Assembly (NCBI GenBank): GCA_943846785.1
Contig: OX044367.1
Location: forward strand, 186,001 to 250,000
Direction of reading: 5' to 3'
Source: SCGC-AAA076-P13 sp905478035
GTDB taxonomy: Bacteria > Pseudomonadota > Gammaproteobacteria > Magnimaribacterales > D2472
DNA length: 64,000 nucleotides
Of this stretch, positions 35,419 through 44,388 are shown one piece after another (the first letter of the stretch is position 1; each line of letters starts with the position of its first letter). The position numbers and the translations under genes were made by a program. The notes below the pieces were generated by a model. It saw only the letters and a program-made list of their open reading frames with translations, searched no databases and was not told where the DNA came from.

Positions 35419-36746
35419 TACCCTTATTGTTATTAGTGCTGATTTGCGCTGCATTGCTTCTTGGTTATCCTGTTGCTTTTACTCTATCTGGAGTTTCAAT
35501 CTTGTTTGCACTGATCTGCATACCTTTAGGGATATTTGATGAATCAATCTTAAAAAGTATTCCGTTAAGAATATTTGGGATTATGAATAACGTTACCCTT
35601 CTTGCTGTGCCTTTATTTATTTTTATGGGAACCATTCTTGAAAGATCAGGAATTGCTGCAAAAATGTTAGCAAACATGGCCTTAGCATTTAAAAATATTA
35701 GGGGTGGCTTAAGCATTTCTATAATTGTCGTGGGAGCTCTTCTTGCTGCAAGTACCGGTATTGTTGGTGCAACAGTTGTAACTATGGGACTCATGTCATT
35801 GCCAGTTCTCATTCAACAAGGATATAAAAAAGATTTCTCATCAGGGCTTGTTGCCTCAACAGGAACTCTTGGTCAAATTATCCCTCCCTCGATAGCTCTT
35901 GTTCTGCTTGGAGATGTTATGTCTAATGCCTACCAAAGAGCACAGAATAATATGGGAATTTTTTCTCAAAAAACGGTAACTGTTGGCGATCTTTTTGTTG
36001 GAGCTATCATTCCAGGCATAATGATTTGTCTTGGTTACCTGTTTTATACCCTTTACCAAAATCATAAAAATCCAGATATTTTGTTTGAGCCAAATGCAAA
36101 GAATGCACCACTATCAGAAATCCTTAAAACACTTGCTCTTCCTCTTATTCTAATAATCCTAGTGTTAGGGTCTATTATTGGAGGAATCGCCACTCCAACT
36201 GAGGCATCTGCTATTGGCGCTATGGGAGCTTTGATTATTGCGATGGTAAATGGCAAATTCAATTTAGCTTTTATTCAAGACGCTAGCCAAAAGACTGCAA
36301 TTGTTACAACTATGATTTTTACAATATTAATTGGTGCTTCTATATTCTCGCTAATATTTAGAGGGGTTGGAGGAGATGAACTAATTGATCTTGTTTTTGG
36401 TTCTTTGCCAGGCGGTCCTTATACAGCTCTTATTTTTGTACTATTGTTTGTGTTTTTACTTGGATTTATCTTAGATTTTATAGAGATATGTTATGTGATA
36501 GTTCCTTTGGTAGCTCCGCCATTACTAATGATGGGTTTTGATCCTGTTTGGCTAGCAATACTGTTAGCAATTAATTTACAAACATCATTTCTAACTCCTC
36601 CATTTGGATTTTCTCTCTTTTATTTGAGGGGTGTTGCTGATGAAAATATTAAAACTTATGAGATATATCGAGGAGTGGTTCCTTTTATCTTAATACAATT
36701 ATTTATTCTGATACTTGTATTAGTATTTCCATTTATTATTTTATAG
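35409..36746 (+). CDS. dctM: TRAP transporter large permease (DctM)
   Basis: The 445-residue membrane protein has about 12-13 helices. DctM blocks include VPLFIFMGTILERSGIA, STGIVGATVVTMGLMSLPVL, GTLGQIIPPSIALVLLGD, GGIATPTEASAIGAMGAL and LQTSFLTPPFGFSLFYLRG. It translocates the substrate with sodium. The subfamily (long loop after GDVMSNAY) resembles those paired with TakP-type 2-oxo acid binding proteins. Confidence 0.94.
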   Translation: MEIIPLLLLVLICAALLLGYPVAFTLSGVSILFALICIPLGIFDESILKSIPLRIFGIMNNVTLLAVPLFIFMGTILERSGIAAKMLANMALAFKNIRGGLSISIIVVGALLAASTGIVGATVVTMGLMSLPVLIQQGYKKDFSSGLVASTGTLGQIIPPSIALVLLGDVMSNAYQRAQNNMGIFSQKTVTVGDLFVGAIIPGIMICLGYLFYTLYQNHKNPDILFEPNAKNAPLSEILKTLALPLILIILVLGSIIGGIATPTEASAIGAMGALIIAMVNGKFNLAFIQDASQKTAIVTTMIFTILIGASIFSLIFRGVGGDELIDLVFGSLPGGPYTALIFVLLFVFLLGFILDFIEICYVIVPLVAPPLLMMGFDPVWLAILLAINLQTSFLTPPFGFSLFYLRGVADENIKTYEIYRGVVPFILIQLFILILVLVFPFIIL

Positions 36747-36770
36747 TTCGTATGCAAAAATTATTTAAGG

Positions 36771-36920
36771 CTAATCCTCATGATTGCACATCTTGTCGCT
36801 TGCATAGTCTTTAAGAATATTTGGGAATAATCCATGGATTATTAGAGCTAGTGCCATGCTCCAAGCATGAAATAGATGTTCTAGGTAATTTTTATTTACT
36901 TCTTTTAAATGCTGATTCAT
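36771..36920 (-). CDS. DUF6356-like small protein
   Basis: A 49-residue frame encodes MNQHLKEVNKNYLEHLFHAW, then a hydrophobic helix with IIHGLFPNIL and a polar end. The order EVNxxYLEHxxxAxxxA ... HGLFPxxL ... is that of DUF6356, a short alphaproteobacterial/gammaproteobacterial family with one helix. The family call rests on remembered pattern similarity. It occupies most of the gap between dctM and lipA. It is followed by a 36-base spacer to its neighbour on the plus side and lacks an obvious ribosome site. Confidence 0.6.
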   Translation of the reverse strand: MNQHLKEVNKNYLEHLFHAWSMALALIIHGLFPNILKDYASDKMCNHED

Positions 36921-36959
36921 CTTAAAACATTAACAAAAAATGTTTTGATTTACAAAAAA

Positions 36960-37922
36960 CTATAAGCCTGCATTATTTTTTTCAAGAGCTCTTTCTGCTC
37001 TGTAACTTGATCTGACCATTGGCCCAGAAACTACTTCAAGGAACCCTTTTTTCAAACCAATCTCTCTATATCTCTCAAATTCCTCAGGCGTTACCCATCT
37101 TTCGATAGGAAGATGATTAAGAGTTGGTCTCAGGTACTGGCCAATTGTAAGAATATCAACTTGATTTGCTATTAAATCATCCATTGTCTGCTCAATCTCT
37201 TCATCAGTTTCACCTAGTCCTAAGATAAGACTTGTCTTTGTGAGGACCTTTGGATTAATTCTTTTTGATTCAGCTAATACATCTAATGTTTGCTTGTAGC
37301 CCGCTCTAATATCTCGAACAGGGTGTGTAAGCCTCTCAACGGTTTCTATATTTTGAGCAAAAACCTCCAGGCCACAATTAACAATAGTATCTATAGAGGA
37401 CGACAAGCCTTTAAAATCTGGGGTTAACGCCTCAACAGCGGTACCAGGATTTAAATCTTTAATAAGCTTTACAGTATCTGCAAAATGCCTTGCTCCACCA
37501 TCAGGCAAATCATCTCTATTAACTGAAGTTAAGACGACATATTTTAATTTCATTATCTCAACTGCTTTTGCTGTATTCATTGGTTCATCCTGATCCAACC
37601 AACCTTTTGGATTGCCAGTATCCACTGAACAAAACTTACATGCTCTTGTGCAAACAGAACCCATCAACATAAAGGTGGCAGTCCCCGCTGACCAACACTC
37701 TGAGATATTTGGGCAATGAGCCTCCTCACAAACAGTATTGAGTTTTTTTTCTGCTACTTGATCTTTTATTTTATGAAAATTTGGATTGAACTGTGCTTTA
37801 ACTCTAAGCCATTCTGGTTTCTTCAGATTGGGTATATGAGAATACTGGTTTCCCTTTTGGCCATTTTTAACAGCCTTTACCCCATCTCTATTGATAATTT
37901 TTTGTGTTGGAATAATTTCCAT
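36960..37922 (-). CDS. lipA: Lipoyl synthase LipA
   Basis: The 320-residue radical SAM enzyme has both cluster motifs: the auxiliary CEEAHCPNISECW (Cys65, 70, 76) and the SAM-binding CTRACKFC (Cys91, 95, 98). Other LipA blocks are VVLTSVNRDDLPDGGA, FAQNIETVERLTHPVRD and GLGETDEEI. It inserts sulfur atoms into octanoylated proteins. It is encoded 2 bases after lipB on the same strand. Confidence 0.96.
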   Translation of the reverse strand: MEIIPTQKIINRDGVKAVKNGQKGNQYSHIPNLKKPEWLRVKAQFNPNFHKIKDQVAEKKLNTVCEEAHCPNISECWSAGTATFMLMGSVCTRACKFCSVDTGNPKGWLDQDEPMNTAKAVEIMKLKYVVLTSVNRDDLPDGGARHFADTVKLIKDLNPGTAVEALTPDFKGLSSSIDTIVNCGLEVFAQNIETVERLTHPVRDIRAGYKQTLDVLAESKRINPKVLTKTSLILGLGETDEEIEQTMDDLIANQVDILTIGQYLRPTLNHLPIERWVTPEEFERYREIGLKKGFLEVVSGPMVRSSYRAERALEKNNAGL

Positions 37923-37924
37923 AT

Positions 37925-38527
37925 CTAAAATATAGGTTCTAAAAGTTTAATTGCAAGGTTCTCTACATCCTTAACCGAAATATCTTTTTTGAAATCTTTG
38001 ATTTGTGCAACTTGTAATCCCGCGTAACCACATGGATTGATATAAGAAAATGGAGTCAAATCCATATCAACATTGATGCTAATTCCATGATAAGTCTTAC
38101 CCTTGGATATCCTCAGACCAATAGATGCTATCTTCTTATCATCTACATAAACACCTGGAGCACCATCTATAAAAGTCGACTCAATTGAGTATTCTAATAA
38201 AAGAGATTGAGTAAATTCTTGGAGTGTTTTCACTAAACTTCTAGGGCCAAGCTTTGTTTTTTTTAAATCAATCATAAAGTAGATAACTAACTGGCCTGGT
38301 CCATGATAAGTGACTTCCCCGCCTCTATCAGATTGAACAACTGGAATATCTTTAGCATTCAGTATGTGCTGCTTATCTGCCGCAGTCCCTAGAGTGAATA
38401 TTGGAGGATGCTCTAACATCCATATTTCGTTTTGAAAATGATCAGATATAAGATGATCTTTCATGTCATTTAAAGTATCTAGATAGTTTGCAGTGCCTAA
38501 AGATTTAAAAGTAAGCTCGTCCAACAC
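37925..38527 (-). CDS. lipB: Octanoyltransferase LipB
   Basis: The 200-residue protein has IWMLEHPPIFTLGTAAD, the RGGEVTYHGPGQLVIYFMIDL signature, KIASIGLRISKGKTYHGISINVDMDL and the catalytic-Cys region FSYINPCGYAGLQV. It transfers octanoate from ACP to E2 and GcvH domains, providing the LipA substrate. It overlaps the upstream dctP gene by one base. Confidence 0.95.
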   Translation of the reverse strand: MLDELTFKSLGTANYLDTLNDMKDHLISDHFQNEIWMLEHPPIFTLGTAADKQHILNAKDIPVVQSDRGGEVTYHGPGQLVIYFMIDLKKTKLGPRSLVKTLQEFTQSLLLEYSIESTFIDGAPGVYVDDKKIASIGLRISKGKTYHGISINVDMDLTPFSYINPCGYAGLQVAQIKDFKKDISVKDVENLAIKLLEPIF

Positions 38528-39618
38528 TAATTATTTCTTGCTTTAACAAAGGCATCCTCAGATACCTTATGATATGCAGATACCTCATCTTTAAATTGTT
38601 TATAAGACTGATATACCTTATTCACCATCTCATCTTTTGAAGCATTCTCTTCTAAAATTTCAGTTGCGATAGTTTTAAATTCAGCAATTACATCATCGGG
38701 CAACTTTCTTAATTCAACACCGTGAACATCTACTAGCTCTCTAAGAGCTCTATTATTTCTTGCTGTATATTCATCAAGAATATCCTGATTAACTGCCTTT
38801 GCTGCTGTGTCTATAATGACTTGTAAGTGTTTTGGCAGTGCTTCCCATTCATCTTTATTGATAAGAAGTTCCAACATTGATCCAGGCTCATGCCATCCAG
38901 GATAGTAATAATATTTTGCAGCTTGATGAAAACCAAAAGTTAAATCATTGTAAGGACCCACCCACTCTGTTGCATCAATAACACCAGTTTGGAGGGCTGT
39001 AAATAGCTCTCCACCTGGAAGTGTTACTGGAATGCCGCCGGCTCTTTCAAGGACTTCTCCACCTATTCCAGGTATTCTCATCTTTAATCCCTTGATGTCA
39101 TCAAGCGAATTTATTTCTCTATTAAACCAGCCAAACATCTGGGTTCCAGTATTTCCTGCAGGTATAGGATAGATATTAAATGGTTCATATACCTCTCTCC
39201 AGAGCTCTATGCCACCGCCTCTATTAGTCCACGCATTAATCTCATCAGCTGTTAAGCCAAATGGAACACCAGTAAAGAATTGAGCTGCTGGAGCTTTGCC
39301 TTTCCAAAAATATCCACCGCTATGCCCCATCTGATGAGCGCCGCTCGATACAGCATCAAAAACTCCAAAAGCCGGGACCTGTTCTCCAGCACCATATACT
39401 GTAATTTTCATTTGGCCATTACTCATGTCTTCTACCAGATCGGCGATTCTCTCTGGAGCCATCCCTAATCCAGGATAGTTTTTTGGCCAAGCAGTTACCA
39501 ATCTCCAGTTATATGTTTTTTGTGTATCGATTGAAGTCTTGTTATTGTTCTCTGAAGTCTCAGAACAACCAATAATTAAGAATACTGTTAAAAAGTATAT
39601 ATATTTTTTTATCATCAT
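38527..39618 (-). CDS. dctP: TRAP transporter substrate-binding lipoprotein (DctP, TakP-like)
   Basis: The 363-residue protein has a lipoprotein signal with FLIIGC. It has the TakP-like blocks WRLVTAWPKNYPGLG, GHSGGYFWKGK, GLKMRIPGIGGEVLERAGG (ligand-binding Arg), VIDATEWVGPYND and YYYYPGWHEPGSMLELLI, which in R. sphaeroides TakP bind 2-oxo acids with sodium. A 2-oxo acid such as pyruvate is therefore the likeliest ligand, inferred from family. It is on the opposite strand from dctQM, separated by lipAB. Confidence 0.88.
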   Translation of the reverse strand: MMIKKYIYFLTVFLIIGCSETSENNNKTSIDTQKTYNWRLVTAWPKNYPGLGMAPERIADLVEDMSNGQMKITVYGAGEQVPAFGVFDAVSSGAHQMGHSGGYFWKGKAPAAQFFTGVPFGLTADEINAWTNRGGGIELWREVYEPFNIYPIPAGNTGTQMFGWFNREINSLDDIKGLKMRIPGIGGEVLERAGGIPVTLPGGELFTALQTGVIDATEWVGPYNDLTFGFHQAAKYYYYPGWHEPGSMLELLINKDEWEALPKHLQVIIDTAAKAVNQDILDEYTARNNRALRELVDVHGVELRKLPDDVIAEFKTIATEILEENASKDEMVNKVYQSYKQFKDEVSAYHKVSEDAFVKARNN

Positions 39619-41789
39619 AATTTCTCTAGATTAGCATAGGCCATAACAAGCCATTTAGTTCCCGCATGATTAAAATTAATTTGAACTCGAGCTGCTTCTC
39701 CTGAACCCTCGTAATTAAGCACAACACCCTCACCAAATTTCTTATGCATTACTCTTTGGCCTAATGCGATGCCAATTTCATCTTCGAATTCAAATTTTGT
39801 TTCTTTAAAATCTTTTCTATTATAAGGGACATTGGTTTGTGCCCTTGGTCTAATTTCATTAATAAGGTCTTTTGGGATCTCTCTTAAAAATCTTGATGGA
39901 GGATTAAATGTATCAGAACCATGTAACCTTCTAGATTCTGCATGAGTAATATATAACTTTTCCATGGCCCTTGTGATGCCAACGTAACATAGCCTTCTTT
40001 CTTCTTGGAGTTGAGATGGATTTTCCATTGATCTGCCATGAGGAAATAAACTTTCTTCAAGACCTGTCATTAGTACAAGCTTAAACTCTAATCCTTTTGC
40101 AGAGTGCAGTGTCATGAGTTGAGCTGCATCATCATGTTCTGAAGCCTGTCTATCTCCAGAGTCTAATGAAATCATATCTAAATATTGTTCTGCTATCTCT
40201 TTATTGGGTTTGTCTTCTTTTATACTTTGCTCAAAGTTAGTTGTTGCTGTTACAAGCTCTTCCAAATTTTCAACTCGGGTTTTTCCTTTTTCTCCTGGCT
40301 CTTTAGCATGATAAGCAACCAAGCCCGAGGTTTTAATAATTTCTTCCATTAAATCAGATAATGGGTTTTCTTCTATAAACTCTTTGCATCTCATAATAAA
40401 TTGAAGATAAGCTGACAGCCCTGCTCCTCCTCTTCCAGATATTGAGCCCTCATCGATTAATTTAGCAGATGCTTTTATATAAGAAATATTAAATTGTTTT
40501 GCCGCACCTCTAATTTTAGCTAATGTCTTTTCACCAACACCTCTGGTTGGATTTGAGATTGATCTCTCAAATGCAGGGTTATCAGAATGGTTAAAAATAA
40601 TTTTTAAATAGGCTATAGCATTTTTTATCTCTAGCCTTTCATAGAATCTTTGTCCACCATAAATTCTATATGGAATGCTTGATCTTAAAAGGGCCTCTTC
40701 CAGAGCTCTTGACTGTGCATTAGATCTATAAAGTACAGCCGCATCCTCATACATCTCTCCTTTATTCATCCAATCCTTGAGGACATCTGCTACAAACCTT
40801 GCTTCATCTTGCTCATTGTATGCTTGATATAAAACTATCTGTTCGCCCTCTAATTTCTCTGTCCAAAGATTTTTACCCAGCCTGTCTATATTATTCTCAA
40901 TGAGGGCATTAGCTGCTCCAAGAATTATATTTGTAGATCTATAATTTTGTTCAAGGCGAATAATCTCTGTGTCGTCGAATGTTTTTGTGAAAGAGTCTAC
41001 ATTTTCAACCTTAGCCCCCCTCCAACCATATATAGACTGATCATCATCTCCGACTGCAGTTATAGAGGCTTCTGAAGAAGCTATTTCTAGTAGCCAGTTA
41101 TATTGAATAGTATTTGTATCTTGAAACTCATCTACCAATATTGATCTGAATCTTGTATGAAAAAAAGCTTTCACAGATGCATTATCTCTGACAATCTCAT
41201 AAGATCTGAGGAGAAGTTCTCCAAAATCTACAAGATTATCTCTTAAGCATGTTGCTTCATATTCTTTATAGATCTTTTTAACAGTTTCTCTTGAAAAATC
41301 ACCCTTATCGTCAACAGAATCATTTCTAAGACCCTCATCTTTCCATGAATTTATCTGCCATTGGCTTTGTCTAGATGGCCATGTAGCCTCATCAAGGCCA
41401 ATTTCTTTAGAAATCCTTTTAATAATTCTTAATTGGTCATCCGAATCTAAAATAGTAAAGCCACTACTTAAGCTAGCTTCTTTATGAAATCTCTTAAGTA
41501 ATTTATGAGCAAGCCCATGAAAGGTTCCAACCCACCCATCCATCATTGGAGCTTGTAATAACTCTTCAATTCTTGATCTCATTTCTAAGGCAGCTTTATT
41601 AGTAAATGTTACCGCCATAATAGAGCCAGGGTTTTTATTGAGAGCTTCTACTTCCCATGCGATTTTATGAACTAGAACTCTAGTTTTACCTGAACCCGCT
41701 CCAGCTAAGACCATTAGATGCTTTTTTTCTGACGTAACTGCTTCTCGCTGTTGATCGTTGAGATGGTCTAATATATGCGATACATCCAT
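39615..41789 (-). CDS. uvrD: UvrD/Rep-family DNA helicase II
   Basis: The 724-residue SF1A helicase has Walker A LAGAGSGKTRVL, AVTFTNKAALEMRSR, VGTFHGLAHKLL, DEFQDTNTIQY, GDDDQSIYGWRGA, LEQNYRST, LMTLHSAKGLEFKLV and YVGITRA motifs in order. A C-terminal KFGEGVVLNYEG segment is the RNA-polymerase-interacting Tudor-like region typical of UvrD/PcrA. It acts in nucleotide excision and mismatch repair. It is divergent from hexR by 42 bases. Confidence 0.94.
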   Translation of the reverse strand: MDVSHILDHLNDQQREAVTSEKKHLMVLAGAGSGKTRVLVHKIAWEVEALNKNPGSIMAVTFTNKAALEMRSRIEELLQAPMMDGWVGTFHGLAHKLLKRFHKEASLSSGFTILDSDDQLRIIKRISKEIGLDEATWPSRQSQWQINSWKDEGLRNDSVDDKGDFSRETVKKIYKEYEATCLRDNLVDFGELLLRSYEIVRDNASVKAFFHTRFRSILVDEFQDTNTIQYNWLLEIASSEASITAVGDDDQSIYGWRGAKVENVDSFTKTFDDTEIIRLEQNYRSTNIILGAANALIENNIDRLGKNLWTEKLEGEQIVLYQAYNEQDEARFVADVLKDWMNKGEMYEDAAVLYRSNAQSRALEEALLRSSIPYRIYGGQRFYERLEIKNAIAYLKIIFNHSDNPAFERSISNPTRGVGEKTLAKIRGAAKQFNISYIKASAKLIDEGSISGRGGAGLSAYLQFIMRCKEFIEENPLSDLMEEIIKTSGLVAYHAKEPGEKGKTRVENLEELVTATTNFEQSIKEDKPNKEIAEQYLDMISLDSGDRQASEHDDAAQLMTLHSAKGLEFKLVLMTGLEESLFPHGRSMENPSQLQEERRLCYVGITRAMEKLYITHAESRRLHGSDTFNPPSRFLREIPKDLINEIRPRAQTNVPYNRKDFKETKFEFEDEIGIALGQRVMHKKFGEGVVLNYEGSGEAARVQINFNHAGTKWLVMAYANLEKL

Positions 41790-41831
41790 TTAGGGATTCA
41801 TTTTTTTGCTTAAGAGAGATATTCTAACCTT

Positions 41832-42674
41832 ATGCCAACAAAATTATTGCGACAAATTAAAAATACCATACCTGAATTGCGTAAATCAGAAAAGCTGGTT
41901 GCCAATTTTGTTCTCAACGATCCTAAGTCAGTTATTTCTATGAAAACTGCTGAGGCATCAAGCGCCATGGGAATAAGTGAGCCAACCTTAATTAGATTCT
42001 GTAAAGCTTTAGGTTTCTCAGGATATCAAGAGTTTAAAATTAACCTCTCTCAGCAGCTAGCGGCTGATGATTACTTTGTAATGTATGAAATTGATGAAGA
42101 TGACAGCATAAATGAATTGTGTGAAAAAGTTTTTGATACTGCGATCAGTGAGATTTTAAATGTTCGATCACAAATAGATCAGCATACACTTGAGTCAGCC
42201 ATCGAGGCTCTAGCAAATGCTGGCAGAATCGAGGTGTATGCATTTGGAGGCTCAGCTCCAGTAGCTATGGATGCTCAACATAAGTTTTTTAGATTAAAAA
42301 TATCATCATCTTTTATATCTGATCCTCATATTCAGCTGATGTCAGCAAACTCACTTTCAAAGAATGATGTCGTTGTAGCAATATCTCAATCTGGAACAAC
42401 ATCTGCATTAATTGACAGTGTAAAAATTGTTAGAAAGTCTGGAGTTAAAGTCATTGGAATAATGCCAGGTGACTCTCCTTTAGCCAATATTTGTGACTAC
42501 CCAATTGAAATTAATGTTGGAGATAATTTTAGAATCAATAAACCTCTCACATCAAGAATAGCCTATTCAGCAATTATTGATGTAATTACTATGGGAGTTG
42601 CTCAGCTAAAGCCAGAAGCACAGGAACATTTATACAATATTGTTGATAGCCAAAGATCTTTGAAAGTTAAGTAA
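41832..42674 (+). CDS. hexR: RpiR-family transcriptional regulator HexR
   Basis: The 280-residue protein has an N-terminal HTH_6 domain (LRKSEKLVANFVLNDPKSVISMKTAEASSAMGISEPTLIRFCKALGFSGYQEFK) and a C-terminal SIS sugar-phosphate domain (FGGSAPVAMDAQHKFFRL; ISQSGTTSALIDSVKI). This arrangement and the sequence match HexR, which senses KDPG and controls central carbon genes in gammaproteobacteria. No Entner-Doudoroff or gluconeogenic genes are adjacent, so it would act in trans. Confidence 0.87.
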   Translation: MPTKLLRQIKNTIPELRKSEKLVANFVLNDPKSVISMKTAEASSAMGISEPTLIRFCKALGFSGYQEFKINLSQQLAADDYFVMYEIDEDDSINELCEKVFDTAISEILNVRSQIDQHTLESAIEALANAGRIEVYAFGGSAPVAMDAQHKFFRLKISSSFISDPHIQLMSANSLSKNDVVVAISQSGTTSALIDSVKIVRKSGVKVIGIMPGDSPLANICDYPIEINVGDNFRINKPLTSRIAYSAIIDVITMGVAQLKPEAQEHLYNIVDSQRSLKVK

Positions 42675-42675
42675 A

Positions 42676-43296
42676 TCAGTAAATTGCGTTTTCTCTAAAC
42701 CATAAGTTTACAGCCCATTTTTCACCAGCTATTACAGGAGATCCTCCATGCAATGATTTAGGATGTATGTCTGTAGTGCCTTGTATGCAATTGTTAAATA
42801 TAACAACATCGCCTTTATTAGGTTTTATAGATACTCCAATTTCAGGGAAATCAGTTGCTCCGCCAGCTTCAACATCATTTAAATATGCAAGTGCTGTAGT
42901 CATTCTTTGTCCGCCAACTTCCATATTTTTCTTACCAGCATCGGTATCTTTATCAAATGAATCAAAGTGAGGTTTATATTCTTTTTCAGGTCCATAATAA
43001 ACAAGTTGAAATTGTTCTGCATTGTTAATAGGCATTTTAACCAAAACTGAAAACCTTTTACTTACCTCGTGTACGACTTCACTTGCATTATGTTCTAGCC
43101 AAAAAAAGTCATTGGTTCTATTTTCAACAACCTCATCCGTATCACCCGCTACAGTTGCTCTTTTCATATTGCCCATACCTAAATCAATAAAACTTTGGCA
43201 CTCCTCATTAGACAAGAAATTAGAGACAACATAAATTATTGGATCAGTTGAATATAAGGTTACGTTTGAAGCTATTTTTTTTGGCTCTGTTAACAT
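42676..43296 (-). CDS. Prolyl 4-hydroxylase-type 2OG-Fe(II) dioxygenase
   Basis: The 206-residue protein is a double-stranded beta-helix dioxygenase of the P4H alpha-subunit type. It has RTNDFFWLEHN (the RTSxxxWL-like block), LVYYGPEKEYKPHFDSFD with Fe ligands His110 and Asp112, RMTTALAYLNDVEAGGATDFPEIGVSIKPNKGDVVIFNN, and SLHGGSPVIAGEKWAVNLWFRE with distal His183 and the 2-oxoglutarate Lys193. It hydroxylates proline residues or a proline-like substrate; no signal peptide is present, so a cytoplasmic target is expected. It is divergent (48 bases) from a GT60-type glycosyltransferase gene. Confidence 0.9.
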   Translation of the reverse strand: MLTEPKKIASNVTLYSTDPIIYVVSNFLSNEECQSFIDLGMGNMKRATVAGDTDEVVENRTNDFFWLEHNASEVVHEVSKRFSVLVKMPINNAEQFQLVYYGPEKEYKPHFDSFDKDTDAGKKNMEVGGQRMTTALAYLNDVEAGGATDFPEIGVSIKPNKGDVVIFNNCIQGTTDIHPKSLHGGSPVIAGEKWAVNLWFRENAIY

Positions 43297-43344
43297 AAAG
43301 AAATTATACTATTTGTTAACTAGATTTCTAACTAAAAGTAAATT

Positions 43345-44385
43345 GTGAAAATTTTTATATCCATAGCTTCTTATCAAGACCCCTTGCTAAAGGCAACTGT
43401 GAATAGCGCCTTTAACAATGCTGATAAACCTGAAAATTTAGTATTTGGTATTTGTGACCAATCCAATTTTCCTTTGGACCTAGAAGAATTTTCTTTTAGC
43501 TCGCAAATACGATTTGAACACGTTGATCCTAAAATTTCTGAAGGACCATGTTGGGCAAGAAAAAGAGTACAGCAATTCTTTACTAACGAAGATTACTATT
43601 TTCAAATAGACTCTCATATGCAATTTGAGCAGGGATGGGATTCTTATTTTAAAAATTACATTGAAAAAATTAAAAACGTTGGAACTGCTTATCATCAAAA
43701 ACCAATTATTACCTGCTACCCAAGAGCTTTTGAGGTTATAGATGCAGAAAATGAAATTTTTAAATTAGACTCACAAGAAAAGAGAGCTCTGACTCTAGTT
43801 CTTAAAGAAGACAGTATTTTTATTAAGAGGTGTTTCTCAAATCAAATTGCTGGCATAACAGAAAATGAAATTTCGCATGGCTATCTAATAGCAGCCGGTT
43901 GTCTTTTTACTACTAAAGAATTTGTAAATGAAATTCCATATGACGATAAGTTATATTTCTATGGTGAAGAGTTGGCAATATTGCTTCGCGCATTTACAAG
44001 GGGATTTAGCGTATTTCATACCGCCAATGTACCTGTTTATCATCTTTATCATGTTGTTGGTGACCTAAAAAGAAAACTCCATTGGGATGAGGATGAGGAA
44101 AGAGAAAGAAAAATTAAATGGATTGATAGAGAGAAAGAAAGTATAGATAGGCTAGTTTCAATTGTTGATAAAAGTCTCAGGGGCACTTTTGGCATGGGCA
44201 AAAAAAGAACCTTGGATGATTTTAAATACATATCAGGTATCGATCTTGAAAATGAAAAAATAATTGATATGAAAAAGGCTACTACTTCTGAATTCCTTGA
44301 TACTTTTAGTTGGGATCAGGAACCTTTTAAATCAAAATCAACATTAAAAGATATAATGAATAAAATATTTAAATTTGGAGAATAA
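43345..44385 (+). CDS. GT60-type glycosyltransferase (Skp1 GlcNAc-transferase-like, PF11397)
   Basis: The 346-residue protein starts at GTG 43345. It opens with IFISIASYQDPLLKATVNSAF and has GPCWARKRV, QIDSHMQFEQGWD with an Asp-x-His metal site (residues 89-91), ITCYPRAFEV, a GYLIAAGCLFTTKEFVNEIPYDDKLYFYGEELAILLRAFTRG block and VPVYHLYH. These are conserved in PF11397, the family of the eukaryotic enzyme that adds GlcNAc to hydroxyproline of Skp1. The nucleotide sugar here is probably UDP-GlcNAc, by inference. No signal peptide. It is followed 3 bases later by a MazG-like gene. Confidence 0.83.
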   Translation: MKIFISIASYQDPLLKATVNSAFNNADKPENLVFGICDQSNFPLDLEEFSFSSQIRFEHVDPKISEGPCWARKRVQQFFTNEDYYFQIDSHMQFEQGWDSYFKNYIEKIKNVGTAYHQKPIITCYPRAFEVIDAENEIFKLDSQEKRALTLVLKEDSIFIKRCFSNQIAGITENEISHGYLIAAGCLFTTKEFVNEIPYDDKLYFYGEELAILLRAFTRGFSVFHTANVPVYHLYHVVGDLKRKLHWDEDEERERKIKWIDREKESIDRLVSIVDKSLRGTFGMGKKRTLDDFKYISGIDLENEKIIDMKKATTSEFLDTFSWDQEPFKSKSTLKDIMNKIFKFGE

Positions 44386-44388
44386 GCG

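Noticed and set aside
35465..35812. 115-codon open frame on the minus strand inside dctM
   Set aside because: It lies entirely within the TRAP permease gene; its apparent regularity mirrors the hydrophobic codons of the other strand.
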